Made by a program: the position numbers and the translations under genes
Shown: positions 1 through 13,400 of the stretch, piece after piece
How positions within the stretch are numbered: position 1 is the stretch's first letter
How the letters are laid out: each line of letters opens with the position of its first letter
The notes under the pieces: generated by a model
Told to the model about the DNA's origin: nothing
Database searches by the model: none
Seen by the model: the letters and a program-made list of their open reading frames with translations, nothing else
Source of the DNA: Aphis gossypii
Lineage: Eukaryota > Arthropoda > Insecta > Hemiptera > Aphididae
NCBI RefSeq assembly: GCF_020184175.1
Contig: NC_065531.1
Span: forward strand, 20,109,213-20,173,212
Direction of reading: 5' to 3'
DNA length: 64,000 bases

Positions 1-589
1 TCTATTAGTATTACGTAACGCCCCTTTTGATATTTTCCGGTTAAACGACATATAATTATATATATGTATAGTACATTAAAGATTCCTTAAAAAAAAACCA
101 GCCAACATCAGTTTGTGCAGAAATGTCCGGAACAAAAACCGGATATAATAAATATACAGTAAACACACACACGCGCGCGCGGTCGCGTATAATGTATTAT
201 ACATATACACCAACATATCATCATTCGAGGCGACATCGTAATATTATATATTGTTCGTGCCTATTTAATCCTGTGAAATATAACATAATAGCGGCTGACA
301 TTCCAAATGAAAACCGTATCAATATGATTATTTTGTTTTAAATTCTATTTTCATCTGCTTTTCCGTCCCGAGAATTGTGATGATGTTTACGCGACGCCGA
401 TCGTTATATCAGAAAAATAATCGTCTTTATAGTACGCGATTGGATGTATAGTACGATATTATTAATGATACAATTATTTCAACGGTAACATTTATATGGA
501 AACAATGCGATAATACATTAATACCGGTCTCTTTCTATACGTAATAGGTATACATATACATTATACATATATCTATATATGCCTATGTA
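1..589. other. No gene recognised
   Basis: AT-rich DNA with a short CA/CG dinucleotide run near 160-180. The open frame at 123-341 spans this run and has no protein-like character. Confidence 0.6.
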
Positions 590-1060
590 CGGAAACGACG
601 TGACTCTAATTTTTCCATCGCTCTTTCGCCGAACGCCGTTCAGCGCCAGCCGCCCGCACCATCACCGCCATAGGAAACGGACACCGACTCGCCGGCGGCG
701 GACCAGGGTTAAAAACATTTCCGGTGCGTAAATATATTTATTTGCGGTTTTCGTCGAACGAACGCCGTGCGGCGAGGGGAAGTTAATATATAATGTTCGG
801 CGATATATTATTATTACTTCACTGTGTCGTCACAAGACATCGCGACGACGACTTTTCGGATGGTTTCGGAAAATTTTTTCACTTACGCCGCACAATGCGT
901 CGTATTTCGGTGTTCGACATATTATATTATTATTATATGGTATTACCAACCATAATATATTATTATTTATTATAATAATATGCGTCTGTCGTTGTATTTT
1001 AGTGGTTTGGTAATTTTCCGACAGATGACGCGTGGTTTTAAATTTCAATACAGTATAGGA
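590..1060. promoter_or_regulatory. GC-richer CpG-containing island, promoter-like
   Basis: Contrasts sharply with the surrounding AT-rich DNA and contains many CG dinucleotides (for example the CCGCCGGCGAG region near 690 on the minus strand). Open frames at 793-975 (plus) and 830-1048 (minus) overlap each other and look like composition effects. It may be a promoter or first exon of a gene to the left, but no splice or protein evidence decides. Confidence 0.25.
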
Positions 1061-2378
1061 GCGTGTTATAAGATAAACAAGCCACGGGAATAATCTGTCG
1101 GATAACTTTTTCGATTAAGAAAGTAAAAAACGAATATCGCACTTTTTTACATTTACATTAATACTAAAACATGACTTGAGAAGAAGTGATGCATTATTAG
1201 AGTGCTGTAAATATTTTTCCAATTGTATATTATGTAATATAAATATATTATATGTAAACGAATAAATAACACATATATTATAAAATACTATATGTTTTTT
1301 AATACTCATTATTCCGGTATATAATATCGTGATGTATTCGTCAACCCACTCGTATATTGTTATTATAATTTTTTTCACAATCTAAACTTTTGTTTTAAAT
1401 TATTATTATTATTTTACTGTTATATTTTTTAAAATTATTATTGACTGTAAATTGATTAATAAACCACCATGATAGGTAGTATTTTTTTTTCATAACAGAA
1501 AAAAAATTAAGAATAATTTTCTCATACTATAATGTAATGATACTAATAATGCTACCTATCTAATCTTATATTCCATTTATTTTTTTTAGTCTTCTAAATG
1601 AACATTTTCACTATCATCATCATAAACATTTATTTTTATTTTTTATTTTTTTATCGAATCATTCAAATTTAACATATAGAACTGTAATAAAACTATATTG
1701 TTATATATTATTTCATTACATTAGCTAAATGAAAATAATAAGTATTCAAATTTGAAGTATTATGTATACACCTGTGTAATATATATATATATGTTTATGT
1801 GTACTATACATGAGCAGTGTAACATTATTATGACGTTATACGTATACACATTTTTTTTGGTTTAATTTTTACTTCTAAAAATAATGATTTTTTTTAACTA
1901 CTTTAATTTTGTAAACACGTGAGTTTTTAAGAACATAAAATATTAATAAATGATCTTTCAAGAACCATAATTAAATCAAAACTCTAAAAAATAGAATGTA
2001 AACACCTACCTATACAAACAAAATTAATGGAATGTAATGTACGAGATTTTTTTTGGTTTTACGGATTAAAAAATATAATATATGTTAATGCGCTGTTATG
2101 ATAGAAAACACCTAGCACTCTTATGTAAAAAAAGAACATTATTTTTACAGCTGTTTACGGCTGTACGAATAGATTTTTTGGCAAAGAAATGCATGACATA
2201 AATCTAATCTGACAAACGATGAGTTTGGCACGAACTTAGAAAGAACCAGGTTAAAGCAATATATTTTTTTACAATAAATTTGTTAACAATTAAAATATGA
2301 TTGCAATATATTTTAAACTATAACATTTTCACTAAAAGTAAATATTATGTTTTCACAGTAAATTATAGTGATGTATTT

Positions 2379-2405
2379 TAGATTCTAAGTGGATTGATGA
2401 ATGTG
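2379..2405 (+). repeat. Dispersed repeat word, diverged copy
   Basis: TAGATTCTAAGTGGATTGAT followed by GAATGTG. Same layout as the copies at 11483 and 27082, with four or five substitutions. Confidence 0.4.
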
Positions 2406-5400
2406 TTTTTTTCTTTTTATATCAATTATCACATTTTGACTAAAAAATAATGCATCAAATATCAACTTGAAGTGTGACTTCTAATAGTTAATTGGATGTA
2501 GTTGGAATATTGGGTAGTAAAAAGTAACTTTTAAAAATAGCTGGGATTAGTAAAAAAATTAATTCAGGAAAAGGGGAGCTTCTACGTAAAACCAGTGTTT
2601 TACAAAATTGATTTAATTATTTTGGTTCAACTCAAAAACAAACAACCATTTTTTTATACATACAATTATCAAAAAATGTTTATATTAACCTTTTTTATTA
2701 GTGATAAAATTATTTTGACTCCTTTTTAAACCTTTTGACATTTTTTTTTTTTTTTCAATACAAGGTTAATATCGATACGTTTTTTTCTCGATTAATAACT
2801 TTGGAAATGTAATTTAAGGTTTCTTATAATATTTTACTTAAGTCATTTAAACATATTGAAGATACATAAGCACTATTTTTTAATTGAAGTTCAAATGTTT
2901 AAAAAATATTAGATATCAAAATGAATAATAATGATCTTTTTTATTGTTACCAGCGTCGAAGTACGAGTATGTCAGTCACATGCAACTGAAACTTACTCGC
3001 TTCAAAGCAGCATCGGCTATCCATACTCGTTCAATGACAATTATTACTGCTGCACTAAAAAAAGTCACTAAGCAGAGAACTGTTGTTACCATCTTTCAGA
3101 CATCGTGTTCGATGACTATTACTAAAAAACATTTCATTTACCTTAAAAAATATTGATGTACTAAAAATAAAGTAAATTAGTAAACGGTTTTTAGATTTTT
3201 AGATTTTTTTTTTTTTTTTTGATTTTCATTACCAGTGAGATTATAAAATATTTATTTATATTATTAAATATTGAGACGTTGGTTAAGTGATATATTTAAA
3301 TTTTTGTGATATTTCATTATCATGAAAAACTTTTTTTTGTTTTTGATTTGTGAATAAAAATGATCTGTAATAATTGAAAATTAATCCTCAAAATAATATT
3401 TATTAGAAAAGTAAGAAATTTACAAATGTACTTACCAATAAAAAGATGAAATGAAGCTCAGAATCTGGATGGTATGCGGCTGTGGAATAATGTTTGCAAT
3501 TATTGTGACCCATAGGCAGGATGACAGTAAGGAATTGTATTAAATCATAAGTGTTTCGTGTAATTTCAATTACGAGTACATGCAAATGGCTCGTTATTGC
3601 ATGCTAAACGTTCGATAATATACTGTTCCGTTATTGTAATTATTATCTGCACATCTATTTTTTGTTATCTATAAAAATGTAATATTATAACAGTATTTTT
3701 TGTTAGTAAAACGTGTGGCTTAATTATTATTAGTGTCTTTTATGAACTTTGCAAGATTTTATGTATTTAACATTTTGTAATAGTGTACTGAGTACTGAGT
3801 AGGTATAAAAAATGCATACACATGCGACCGATTTGTATTATTATTTTTCTTATTTATAATTTTTGTTAGTTCTGATATAATATGTGATATGATATACCTA
3901 TATATGTGGTTTTGAAAATATAGTAGAATTTTTTTAGTTAACAAACCTATAGCGTTGTACTTTTTTTAACATCGTATTTTTAGGTTACTGTACACAACTA
4001 TTATTGTATTACGTACAAATGGACGTGTTGAAGTAGAAATAACTATAACAAATATTTCTTAAATAGTTTTAATGGCGATTTGTATCATAAATCGCATAAT
4101 ATGTTTCACGTATATGTATAGAAACTGTGTGAATCGAAACAGTATTCAAGACAAGATTTTTTAAAAGCTTGACAATATATTATGGAATATGGTATATATA
4201 TATATCCAACAAACGAATAAATGTATACAAGGTACGACATAATATTTTTAATATGGAATTCAAAAGTATATAGTGACTATACAAGTATAAAACACCATTA
4301 TCTACAGTATTTTTATTTTATTTTTATAAAAATATTATAAAGGTTTATGTGTGTATAAGTATTTCATACATACCAGACGTTTGTGTGAACTTCAATTCGT
4401 TCATATTTGATTATTGTGAAAAATGTATAATAATAATTCTTGTCAATGTTATATAATACCCATAGTCTTATACGTATGACAAAGTATAGTCTCGTTTCAT
4501 TGCTTGCTCATGTATCACTACTAAGCTATCGGAAAGGTAAACTATACTACATCTTCGTTTTATTTTAAAATATATTCTTTTAAATAGTACTATTATGTAA
4601 TTAAGTTTCTTGTCTGAATATTAGCATCAAACTCTTTGATATATGCTTTGTTTAGTCATATATATATTACTATTACTTTTAAGATAAATGATACTTTAAA
4701 ATAGATATCTATTCATTATATATTTATCATCGAATTCGTTATTATTATAATTATTTAACATTAATTAAAATTCTATTCATTTATTCTAATAACTATTAAG
4801 TGATAATATTAATTAAAATATTCGAAGAAATTTTTTTTTTATCACAAGTCACTACACACACCTTCAACTTGTAAATATTAATTTAAACATAACATATAAT
4901 CACTCTCTAACTACGAAGCTGAACTCAATGTTTTCATAATTTTTTCCAAATAGAGGTTTAGTTTTTCGATTTTTTTTTTTTTTTTTTATGTAATAAATGT
5001 TAGTTTCCTCTATTAATCCTAATGATTCCTGTGATTTATTTTATTTATTAATAAATCTAGACAATTGGATTCTTATTTTATACATAATCTTAAGAATCAA
5101 GTTCTCGGGTGAAATGTATTTATATCATGTTTAACAATATTATGAGGAAAAAACAATAGGTATCTCTGAATCATATTTACACAACATTATTTTTGAACAA
5201 ACATTATATTAAAAAACTTAAATGCAATAAAATAAATTAATTGAAGATAAGAACACAAAAAAATAATTATACATTTTATCCTATTTAGTTTAAAAATTTC
5301 CAAAATGTAAGTAATTAATAATTACATTTTTGTTTTTACATACAGATTAAAATTATACGAAACCATAAGAAATGCAATACAAGCATAATTCACTATTTAA

Positions 5401-8400
5401 TTTTCAAGTTAATACTCGTACATAATATACCAAATTTTTAAAGAAATAAAACTATATACAATATAAATATATCTGCTCTTGAAATTTGTAATAAAATATA
5501 AAATCATTTTATATGAGGATCATATTCTTAAACAGATTATTTTAATCTTTAGATAAATTTAATGAGTTAATTATATAATATTTTTAAGGTACGAAATTGA
5601 AATATAAAAAAAAAACCAATACAATTTAATTAATCATATTCTTTTTATGTTTGTTAGTAGACAGTTTACTTCATTACCATATTTCTATATAATAAATTAA
5701 AAAGTTTTAATTATTTTCAATAAATTATATTTTAGTTTGTTTGCATTATTTATGAGCTATAATATTTTTTAAACTCAAACACTGTAAATTATAATATGAT
5801 AAAGTAACTTTTTATACAATGTAATCTTTATGAAAATGACATTATAGTTTAATTTTTATTGTTTAATTCTAATATCTGATTAAATAGCTCAAACAAAGTA
5901 GTCATACTAAAAAATAGTATATACCTTTGTATAGTATTTTGTGTACACAGGATATTTTTGAAGGGGAATGTGCTAATAATAATTTCTCCAAAATGTTGTA
6001 GAAATACATTCTCACGTAGTAAGAAATTTCGGGTAAAGAGAATTATCCCTTCCCTTCTTTCATAATGTATTTTACCATAATATATGTTTGTACTTTTTAG
6101 TAAATTATAATTAGTTATATCGCTGTTTATTTAATAAGTAATAAGTAGTAAACTGAGAAGAATATGTAATTTGATTTACTTTGTCACTCATTGAGTGCAT
6201 CATAGTTCACAAAGTATTTATTAATTGGTTACGATTCATATAATATAAAGCGTTTTGACGTTCTTACAAATCATTAAAATTACATTTAATTTTGCATTGT
6301 AAGGTTACTGAACAATATGCTATACTCCCCACATTCGGTATAAGATGAATAAATGAATGACAACGTAGTGATAGAGTGTCGTAAAGAAGTAAATATGAGA
6401 CATTAACAAATTAATACATACAATGATTAAAAAATATAGTTTTTTAGATAAACCTATAAATTGTATTATATGTAGACATGTAATATGAGCATTCGATTAT
6501 TTAACAACATACGGAAAACTGCTAACACTAAAATAATGAACTATGATTATTGAATACTATTTTTTTATCTAAAGATTAAAATTATTCGGCAAAAGAGAAA
6601 AGTCTGCAATATGTGTAACGCGGACTCGGTTTTTGAATACCTGCACAAAAGTATACACATCGTGTTAGATATTATCTATTGTTAATATAATATTATAACA
6701 CCAGTTCGTTTTATTTATAATTGAATCACTGTTTCTGATCTACAACTTTCACTAAAATTATTTAAAATCTTTAACCAGCCGAAGGCGATAAAACCAAACT
6801 AATATTTATATCGTGTAACTATAGTTTTCGTCCTTGATGTAATTTTCATCATTATTATAGTTATTATAATAATATAGTTGTTGTTATAGTATATATACTA
6901 TCTAAATAGCACATAATATCATAATTCATACTAAATAAATTATTATAATATTATATTAACTGCAAATAGGAAATTTAATATGTTATTACAGAAAACACAA
7001 TTCTATGGTAAAAATAGAACTAAAGAAGATATTTTCAGCAGAATATTTACCAAGTAAACTTTAACAAATATTATCTTTTAATCTCGCTATTCCTTTATTT
7101 ATATATAATTTATATACATACATATAAAAATTTGATTGAACTATACAAACTATAAATACACTACACTACATATACAATTATAAAATTATTTAGAGAATTT
7201 TTTTATGAAAAAAAAAAAAAAAAAACATTTTATAAAAATTTATTTATTCAATGAATGTTTAATTTATTTTCGAATTAACATTTTTAATTTTCAGAGCAGT
7301 AATAACTGAGTTTATGGATAGCAATTTAACTAAATGTCCTTTGAACTTGATATTGTTATGCTTAGAAAAACTAAATAAAACCAGAAAAAAAAAGAAATAG
7401 AAGTAGTGCAGGTCATTAAACAACATTGTGCTGATTCATTTTTACTTGTTTTTAGTAATTTAATAGTGAGCACTGTGTTTCTATAATTATTGTATAAATT
7501 ATATTTGATATTGTATCGTACATCACTAACTTTAATTATCTTTCCAATATAGATATATATTATTATATACGCTGATATCGCCACACAGGTTTTAATTTTT
7601 ATCTTTATACATTTTTCATTTGTAATAAACCATTACAGTAGTAATATCATATTATTATAATTTAGGTAAAATTAATTGAGGGAAAATTTAGGTATTTGGG
7701 CAAACAAACATATTTTTGACGAAATTCAACTATGATAAAATTTAGACGAGTTAATATCTGAAAGTTAAGAAACTATAGAAGAAACATAATTGAAGAGTAT
7801 AATTTTATAATAAAATTATTAAATCTTACTATCTATTGTTAAAAACAAATTGTCTTGATGATTGCGATGTATTTTAAAGTTAGTTTATGCGTACCACTCA
7901 TATAGGTATGGATAATATTTTAAGTATCCCTATTTTTAATGTTACAGTGATAATATTAGGTTATTGGTTATAACTATCATCAATGTAAATTAAGTGCACC
8001 TAAAAAATAACTATAAAATAGATAAAACTAATTAAGCATATGTTTTTATACTAAATATTGGTCTTATATGATGTACAATTATACAAATATTGTTAATACG
8101 TAGAATTTAAAATAAAAAAAATAGGTATAGAAACTAATTATATTATAATATTATAAACAAATAAAAGGAAAATAAAATTTCTATAAGCAAGACTGCAAGT
8201 TTTAATACTATTTTCGCATTCTTGTTGCAGGCATAACCTATTAAAATATGTAAGATATACAAATTAAAATTTTTAAAATGTAGGGAAATAATTTATTTGT
8301 TTTTCTTGTTATACTATGAGCTATCCCAGGTTAAAATCCTGTTCGTATTTAATTATGAAACTTTTATTTGAGACGTGTTTTTTTTAACGTGGGATTTTTA

Positions 8401-10225
8401 AATACTTTGTACTTAAATACTATAAATATTAAGTTTTTCATAAATAATAAGCACAAATTATCAAATAACAGCCATTTGGTGTTATTAAGATTTTTTGGTA
8501 TCTATATATCAGTAGTTAAGGTGGCATGAACTTAATGTCAGATTGAAAATCTTTTGATAATTAATTAGTTTAGGTAAATTATGTAAACTAATTACTTTTT
8601 TCGGCGTTTATCAAAACCGTACACTTTCGGAAAAAAACCGTTGCTCAAAACCCCAAACTTTTATAACATAATACTCGCTCGCCTTTCCTTAAATAACATT
8701 ATTCAATTCCGGACACTTCTAGTTTTATTAATACCGCACTTTTTTACCTGGAAATAATAATTTAAAAACATAAGTATACCTTTAGTTTTTATATTTTGCA
8801 CCGTAAAGTCTCTCTAAAATCACACGATTTAACTAAGCATTAAAAACAAATTTGTTTTTAAAATTTTAATTTAAAAGTAGCTTAATAACTGCATATTCAG
8901 CTGATTATAATATTTAATTATATTGGATTAGTAGATTCTATAATAATTTTACTATTTATGTAGTAATTATAACTTAATAAGACGAGCGCAATAATGAAAA
9001 ATAATTTTAATATATATGTAATGTGTGTGTGTAAATAACAAATATGTGACCAACGTAAAATGTGTGATTTTGAATAATATTCACATTTTATAGTCGACAC
9101 TTTATACAATAATTTTCACACTAAAATTACATTAAATTAATTCTTAGTAAATCTGTAAATATAATATTTTTTTAATGTTACATAAGACATAAGAAATAAA
9201 TACCTATTCAATTTTATATACTTGTTAAAATTGTTTTATTTGTCTATAATGTATACTTATAAGATGTAAGTCGAATAAATTAATATATGCGTTTAAGGAC
9301 AAATTATCCAAATTAGTCTAATAAAATAAAAAAATTATTGTTTATTTTATATTTTATTTATATATTCTAATAGTATAAACGATTACCGGAAAACATATAA
9401 CGATTTATTTCTGCGATAAACTTTAAATCATATTAGACACAAAAGTACGATATATGTATAAGTGAAGGACAAAAAAAAATCTTGAGTTGCGAAAGATATA
9501 TTATGCTTCATAAAACATATTATTTGAAATCAGTCGTCAAAGTTGCAAAGTTGCTGTTCAAATTATTTACAATTCTGTACGTCCAATAAAAAAAAAAATA
9601 ATACTTGTGGAAATAAACATTCGATCGTTAGCACATCAACGCGTATTGCGATGCAAAAAACCGAATGACCATACTGACGTACCTACCTAAATATATGCAT
9701 ACAAAACATACACACACATATGTTACATACAACATGTAATATAGTTGAGATAAAAGTCAAACAATATAATATAACAAATGTTAAAATTTCAAAAAACAAA
9801 AATAAATATTTTATCATACTGAAATAAAAATCAATATTTTCATTGCAAATAATGTATAAGCATATTATAGGGACAGGAAAAAGCTTTAATAATAATTATA
9901 ATAATTTTATAATATGTAATTTCGTTTAATAATTGTATGAAATTATGAAACCATATCAGTAGATAATCTGACACGGTTTTTGATAAAATGTATTTACATT
10001 TTATGTATACTTCAAATATATTTCAATCTTTTATAAAAATAATAGTTGGTAATTTTATATTAATATATTATTTTAGTTGTCAGAAAAGTAAAACAATTTA
10101 ATATCCAAAAAGTCCACAATTAATATTATAATTCACATATTATTTTCTGATTCGAATATGTTCATATGTTCATAATATAATTATAAATGCGTTAGATGAA
10201 TTATTCAGATGTTCAGTGATCCTTA

Positions 10226-10227
<2 letters not shown>

Positions 10228-10256
<29 letters not shown>
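10228..10256. repeat. Poly-A run of 29
   Basis: Longest homopolymer in the window. It is not preceded by any recognisable retroposed sequence, so it is probably a simple repeat and not a retrotransposon tail. Confidence 0.9.
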
Positions 10257-10260
<4 letters not shown>

Positions 10261-11007
10261 TAGTGATTTACTTTAAGAAAGACAGGAATTATGCATTGAA
10301 CTTTTTTTTCTCTACCAACATTTTCAAACAGACGAAAACTAAAATATTAAATATTCTATAAAATGTAACTGAATATAAACTTAGTACATTAAGCTGTATT
10401 TTGTAATTGAATTCATCGAGATCTGAGAAAATATTTAAACCTCCTAAAAAATATAATTTAATAGTATTATAATATTTTTATTAACTATATTTTATTAATG
10501 GTAAAAAAAAAATTAGCAAAATCCATTTGACAGAATAGTATTTGCCCAGTCCATTATAGTAATATCTTTCTTTTTTTTTGTGTGTGTGTTTTTGTTTTTT
10601 GTAGACATCCGTTTGTTTAGGAAAGGATCTAGATTAAAACCGTAAAAAAAAAAATAATCTCGTATTACCAGAATTACATATTAATACTTAGTAGAAATAA
10701 TAACAGAGGATATTTACTTATAATTACGTATATGACTTATATTGTAATATTATAATAACGAATCACAATATAAACAATTATAATTTTCGCATATATACGA
10801 CGTATATCGAATGACCATCATCGTGTATTGCAAATAATAAGCAAAAAATCGTACCTGAAATTTGATATTATACGCTGGTACATACGATTGTAGTATTATA
10901 TTATTATTATCATAATGCACAGTTGGCCAAAACAATAAATCACAGTTTGTTGACGTTTTTCGATTAAATTCGTTTAACCGGGGCGATCGGATTGGCGGGG
11001 GCGTTAT

Positions 11008-11029
11008 GACCGCGGACCGCGGACCGCGG
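11008..11029. repeat. Short GC tandem repeat (GACCGCG, three copies)
   Basis: Three perfect 7-base units plus one base. Each unit junction contains CCGCGG, so the array is largely self-complementary and could form a hairpin. It lies inside the GC-richer island. Confidence 0.8.
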
Positions 11030-11482
11030 ATAACGCGTGTGTTCCGGCGGACGAAGCTTAAGCGCTCGCGCCCGATAACATTATACTCGTCGTGTACAAC
11101 TGCTGTGTGGCGAGCTACCTTTATATACATTTTACAAGTGCACAAATATTATAATAATATTATAAACACGAATCGTTTATGGTACCGCCGACTGGGCGCC
11201 GACGATAACAATAATAATCGCACCGAAACGATAACGAGTGTTTAGCCTATAAATTTGTCGGAAGTTTCCATGCGGTTCGAGGGTTTATTATACGCAGTAG
11301 TACGGACACGACTTGGAAAACTCATAACACCTCTCTGGTGAAATGTGGTGTTTGTGACATACAACTTCCGAGTGTACGAGTAAAACTTTTGACATCTTCA
11401 CCGCCGATATATGTTCGTTTATTATAGCTATATAAATGTACATATGTACTTTCAATCGTTTTCGAACTCTAACTTTTTTTTT

Positions 11483-11506
11483 GATTCTGAACGGAGTGAT
11501 GAATGT
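11483..11506 (+). repeat. Dispersed repeat word (GATTCTGAACGGAGTGAT)
   Basis: Best-preserved copy in the window, preceded by a T-run and followed by (ATT)n. It creates the FDSERSDE peptide within an otherwise unremarkable open frame at 11411-11725, which argues that frame is repeat-derived and not a gene. Confidence 0.5.
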
Positions 11507-13400
11507 AGTTTATTATTATTATTATTATCTTCAATTTCAAACTCGTCGGCTATGCCTACCTTTCAACGGGCCAACGATTACATTAAAAAATCGCTAGTAA
11601 TAATGCACACGGATAAAATGGCTCTATCGGAAATTACACGGCCCAGCCTGTCATTGATATTTTATAATATTATTATATTACTTCGTAAAACGCAAAATAG
11701 TAAATACGAACATATTATTATTTAAACGCTTGCGTCTAACGGTACCGATAACTAATGAATCTGTTCAATAAAATTCACAGTAATTCTGTGTACAAAATAA
11801 TCTACCAACTAGACTGTGTTTCGCGATAGACTATACCATCACACGGTTGCGTCTCTGTACACCATCATATTATATTATTATTATCTATTCGAACGTCACA
11901 GATTCGATAGTGTTGACGCCCTGCAGCGATATCGTATTCAAGTACGATTTTTCGTTTTTTATTTTATTGATATTACGATAAACATTAGAATCGATGCGAG
12001 AAATTTATAAAATTATAGAATCGTAATTCGTATCGATGCTACCTTACAATACAATAATCGCGTACGCTTATCCTTATTATCATCTATGCCGAGTTGGCGA
12101 GATAGTTTAATCGTACAATGCGTATTACGCAGTGTCATTAGTGTACAGAACACATACGAAAAACAAAAAAATTGATCCAGACCTGACCTACGCGTTGACC
12201 ACATTACTATTATGTACCATAACCCTGTTCGTACTACGACGTGCATAAATCGTTGTGTACGCTGGGCGGCAACGCATAAAGCGTAGCAAACGTACGGGCT
12301 GCGTGCGAGAGACTTGACGGTGGCGCAAAGCGCGTACACTGCGAAGCGTCGTCAGCGGCGTACCGGACAATATATTATTATGATAATATCTGTTCGGACT
12401 AGCATATACTGTTATATATGTATAATAACGAGTACATAAAACTATGCGTACAGTGTATAATATAAAACAATACGTAATGCCTCACACGTCCGGCTTGTCG
12501 TGCTAACCCTTTCTGAAATATTTCGGTACTTATGTAATATACAGCACGATATGGTAAAAACACCCATCCCACACAGGTTAAAACCGCCGCGATTTCATAT
12601 TATATTTTATGTGCGATAGGCTCGACTAAAAGTCATTGTTCTTCCTCCCACCCCATCACTCGTTCCTTCTTCCGTTTTCTCACTCCTTCGCCGTAGTCGG
12701 CGTGCACATATATATTATATATTGTCCCTTCTGACTAGGAGGCCTCGGGCAATTAATCACGAGTTGGCCTCTTCCCGCCCTTAGCGATCCAGCACCGGCT
12801 GTATACGTATATACTGCAGTATATTATTATATATTTTATATTATTATAATCTTCGTCTTCCCCCTGTCACCGTCGTCGCGGAGACTGTGCCGACGATTCT
12901 GCTGCACGATTCCCTTCTGCCGTGACTGTTCGGCCTTGAAAAACGTCAACACAAAAAAATACATAAATAAATATACCGTATATATAATATATATATATAT
13001 ACGCAGTGAATTTGATATTATGCCCGTTATTATTGCTTATCCGCGTCACGGCGGCGGCGGCGAAGGCTGCAATATATAGCGAAACACGAAACTAAGAGCC
13101 CGGAAACTCGGAATGCTAAATGGACCTGTTCGGGACAATTAATCAAATTATAAACGCCGGGCAGCAGCTTAATGAGATTCGGGTTGTGGGGAACGGTTGC
13201 AAACGAAAAAAAAATACTGTATATATAGAATGCCGTAGTGTACCGTACACCCGAGGGACGACAAATATCGTAAAAAAAAAATATGAGAGGACATTTTGAT
13301 TTTCATTCCTCTGTATATTGTCCTGCACGCGCCCTGCGGTCGTCCACAAGACTGTTATATATAAATTATATGTGTCTATACATCGAGTCCCGACAGGTAA

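Larger units (their letters stand above)
1061..10919. other. Gene-free AT-rich stretch
   Basis: Long AT-rich DNA with many homopolymer runs (29 A at 10228-10256) and one diverged dispersed-repeat word. The only compositionally odd part is 2953-3140, where GC rises and two frames read protein-like but are broken by stops. No gene supported. Confidence 0.6.
10920..13400. promoter_or_regulatory. Large GC-richer island with a small minisatellite
   Basis: 2.5 kb with elevated GC and CG content, including a 3-copy GACCGCG tandem (11008-11029), a pyrimidine-rich tract (12640-12700) and a (CGG)n run near 13050. Overlapping open frames on both strands (10750-11145, 11006-11245, 12013-12370, 12867-13049, 13143-13349) are Arg-, Cys- or Tyr-rich and mutually exclusive, so I do not call genes. 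Most likely a regulatory or 5' region of a gene whose exons lie elsewhere. Confidence 0.3.

Noticed and set aside
10750..11245. 131-residue minus-strand frame and 79-residue plus-strand frame
   Set aside because: Overlapping on opposite strands across a GC island with a minisatellite; composition explains both.
11411..11725. 104-residue plus-strand frame
   Set aside because: Begins in low-complexity DNA and includes the dispersed repeat word and a poly-Leu run from (ATT)n.
12013..12370. Overlapping 108- and 60-residue minus-strand frames
   Set aside because: Two frames of the same GC-rich DNA, Arg/Cys-rich, no splice signals and no family resemblance.
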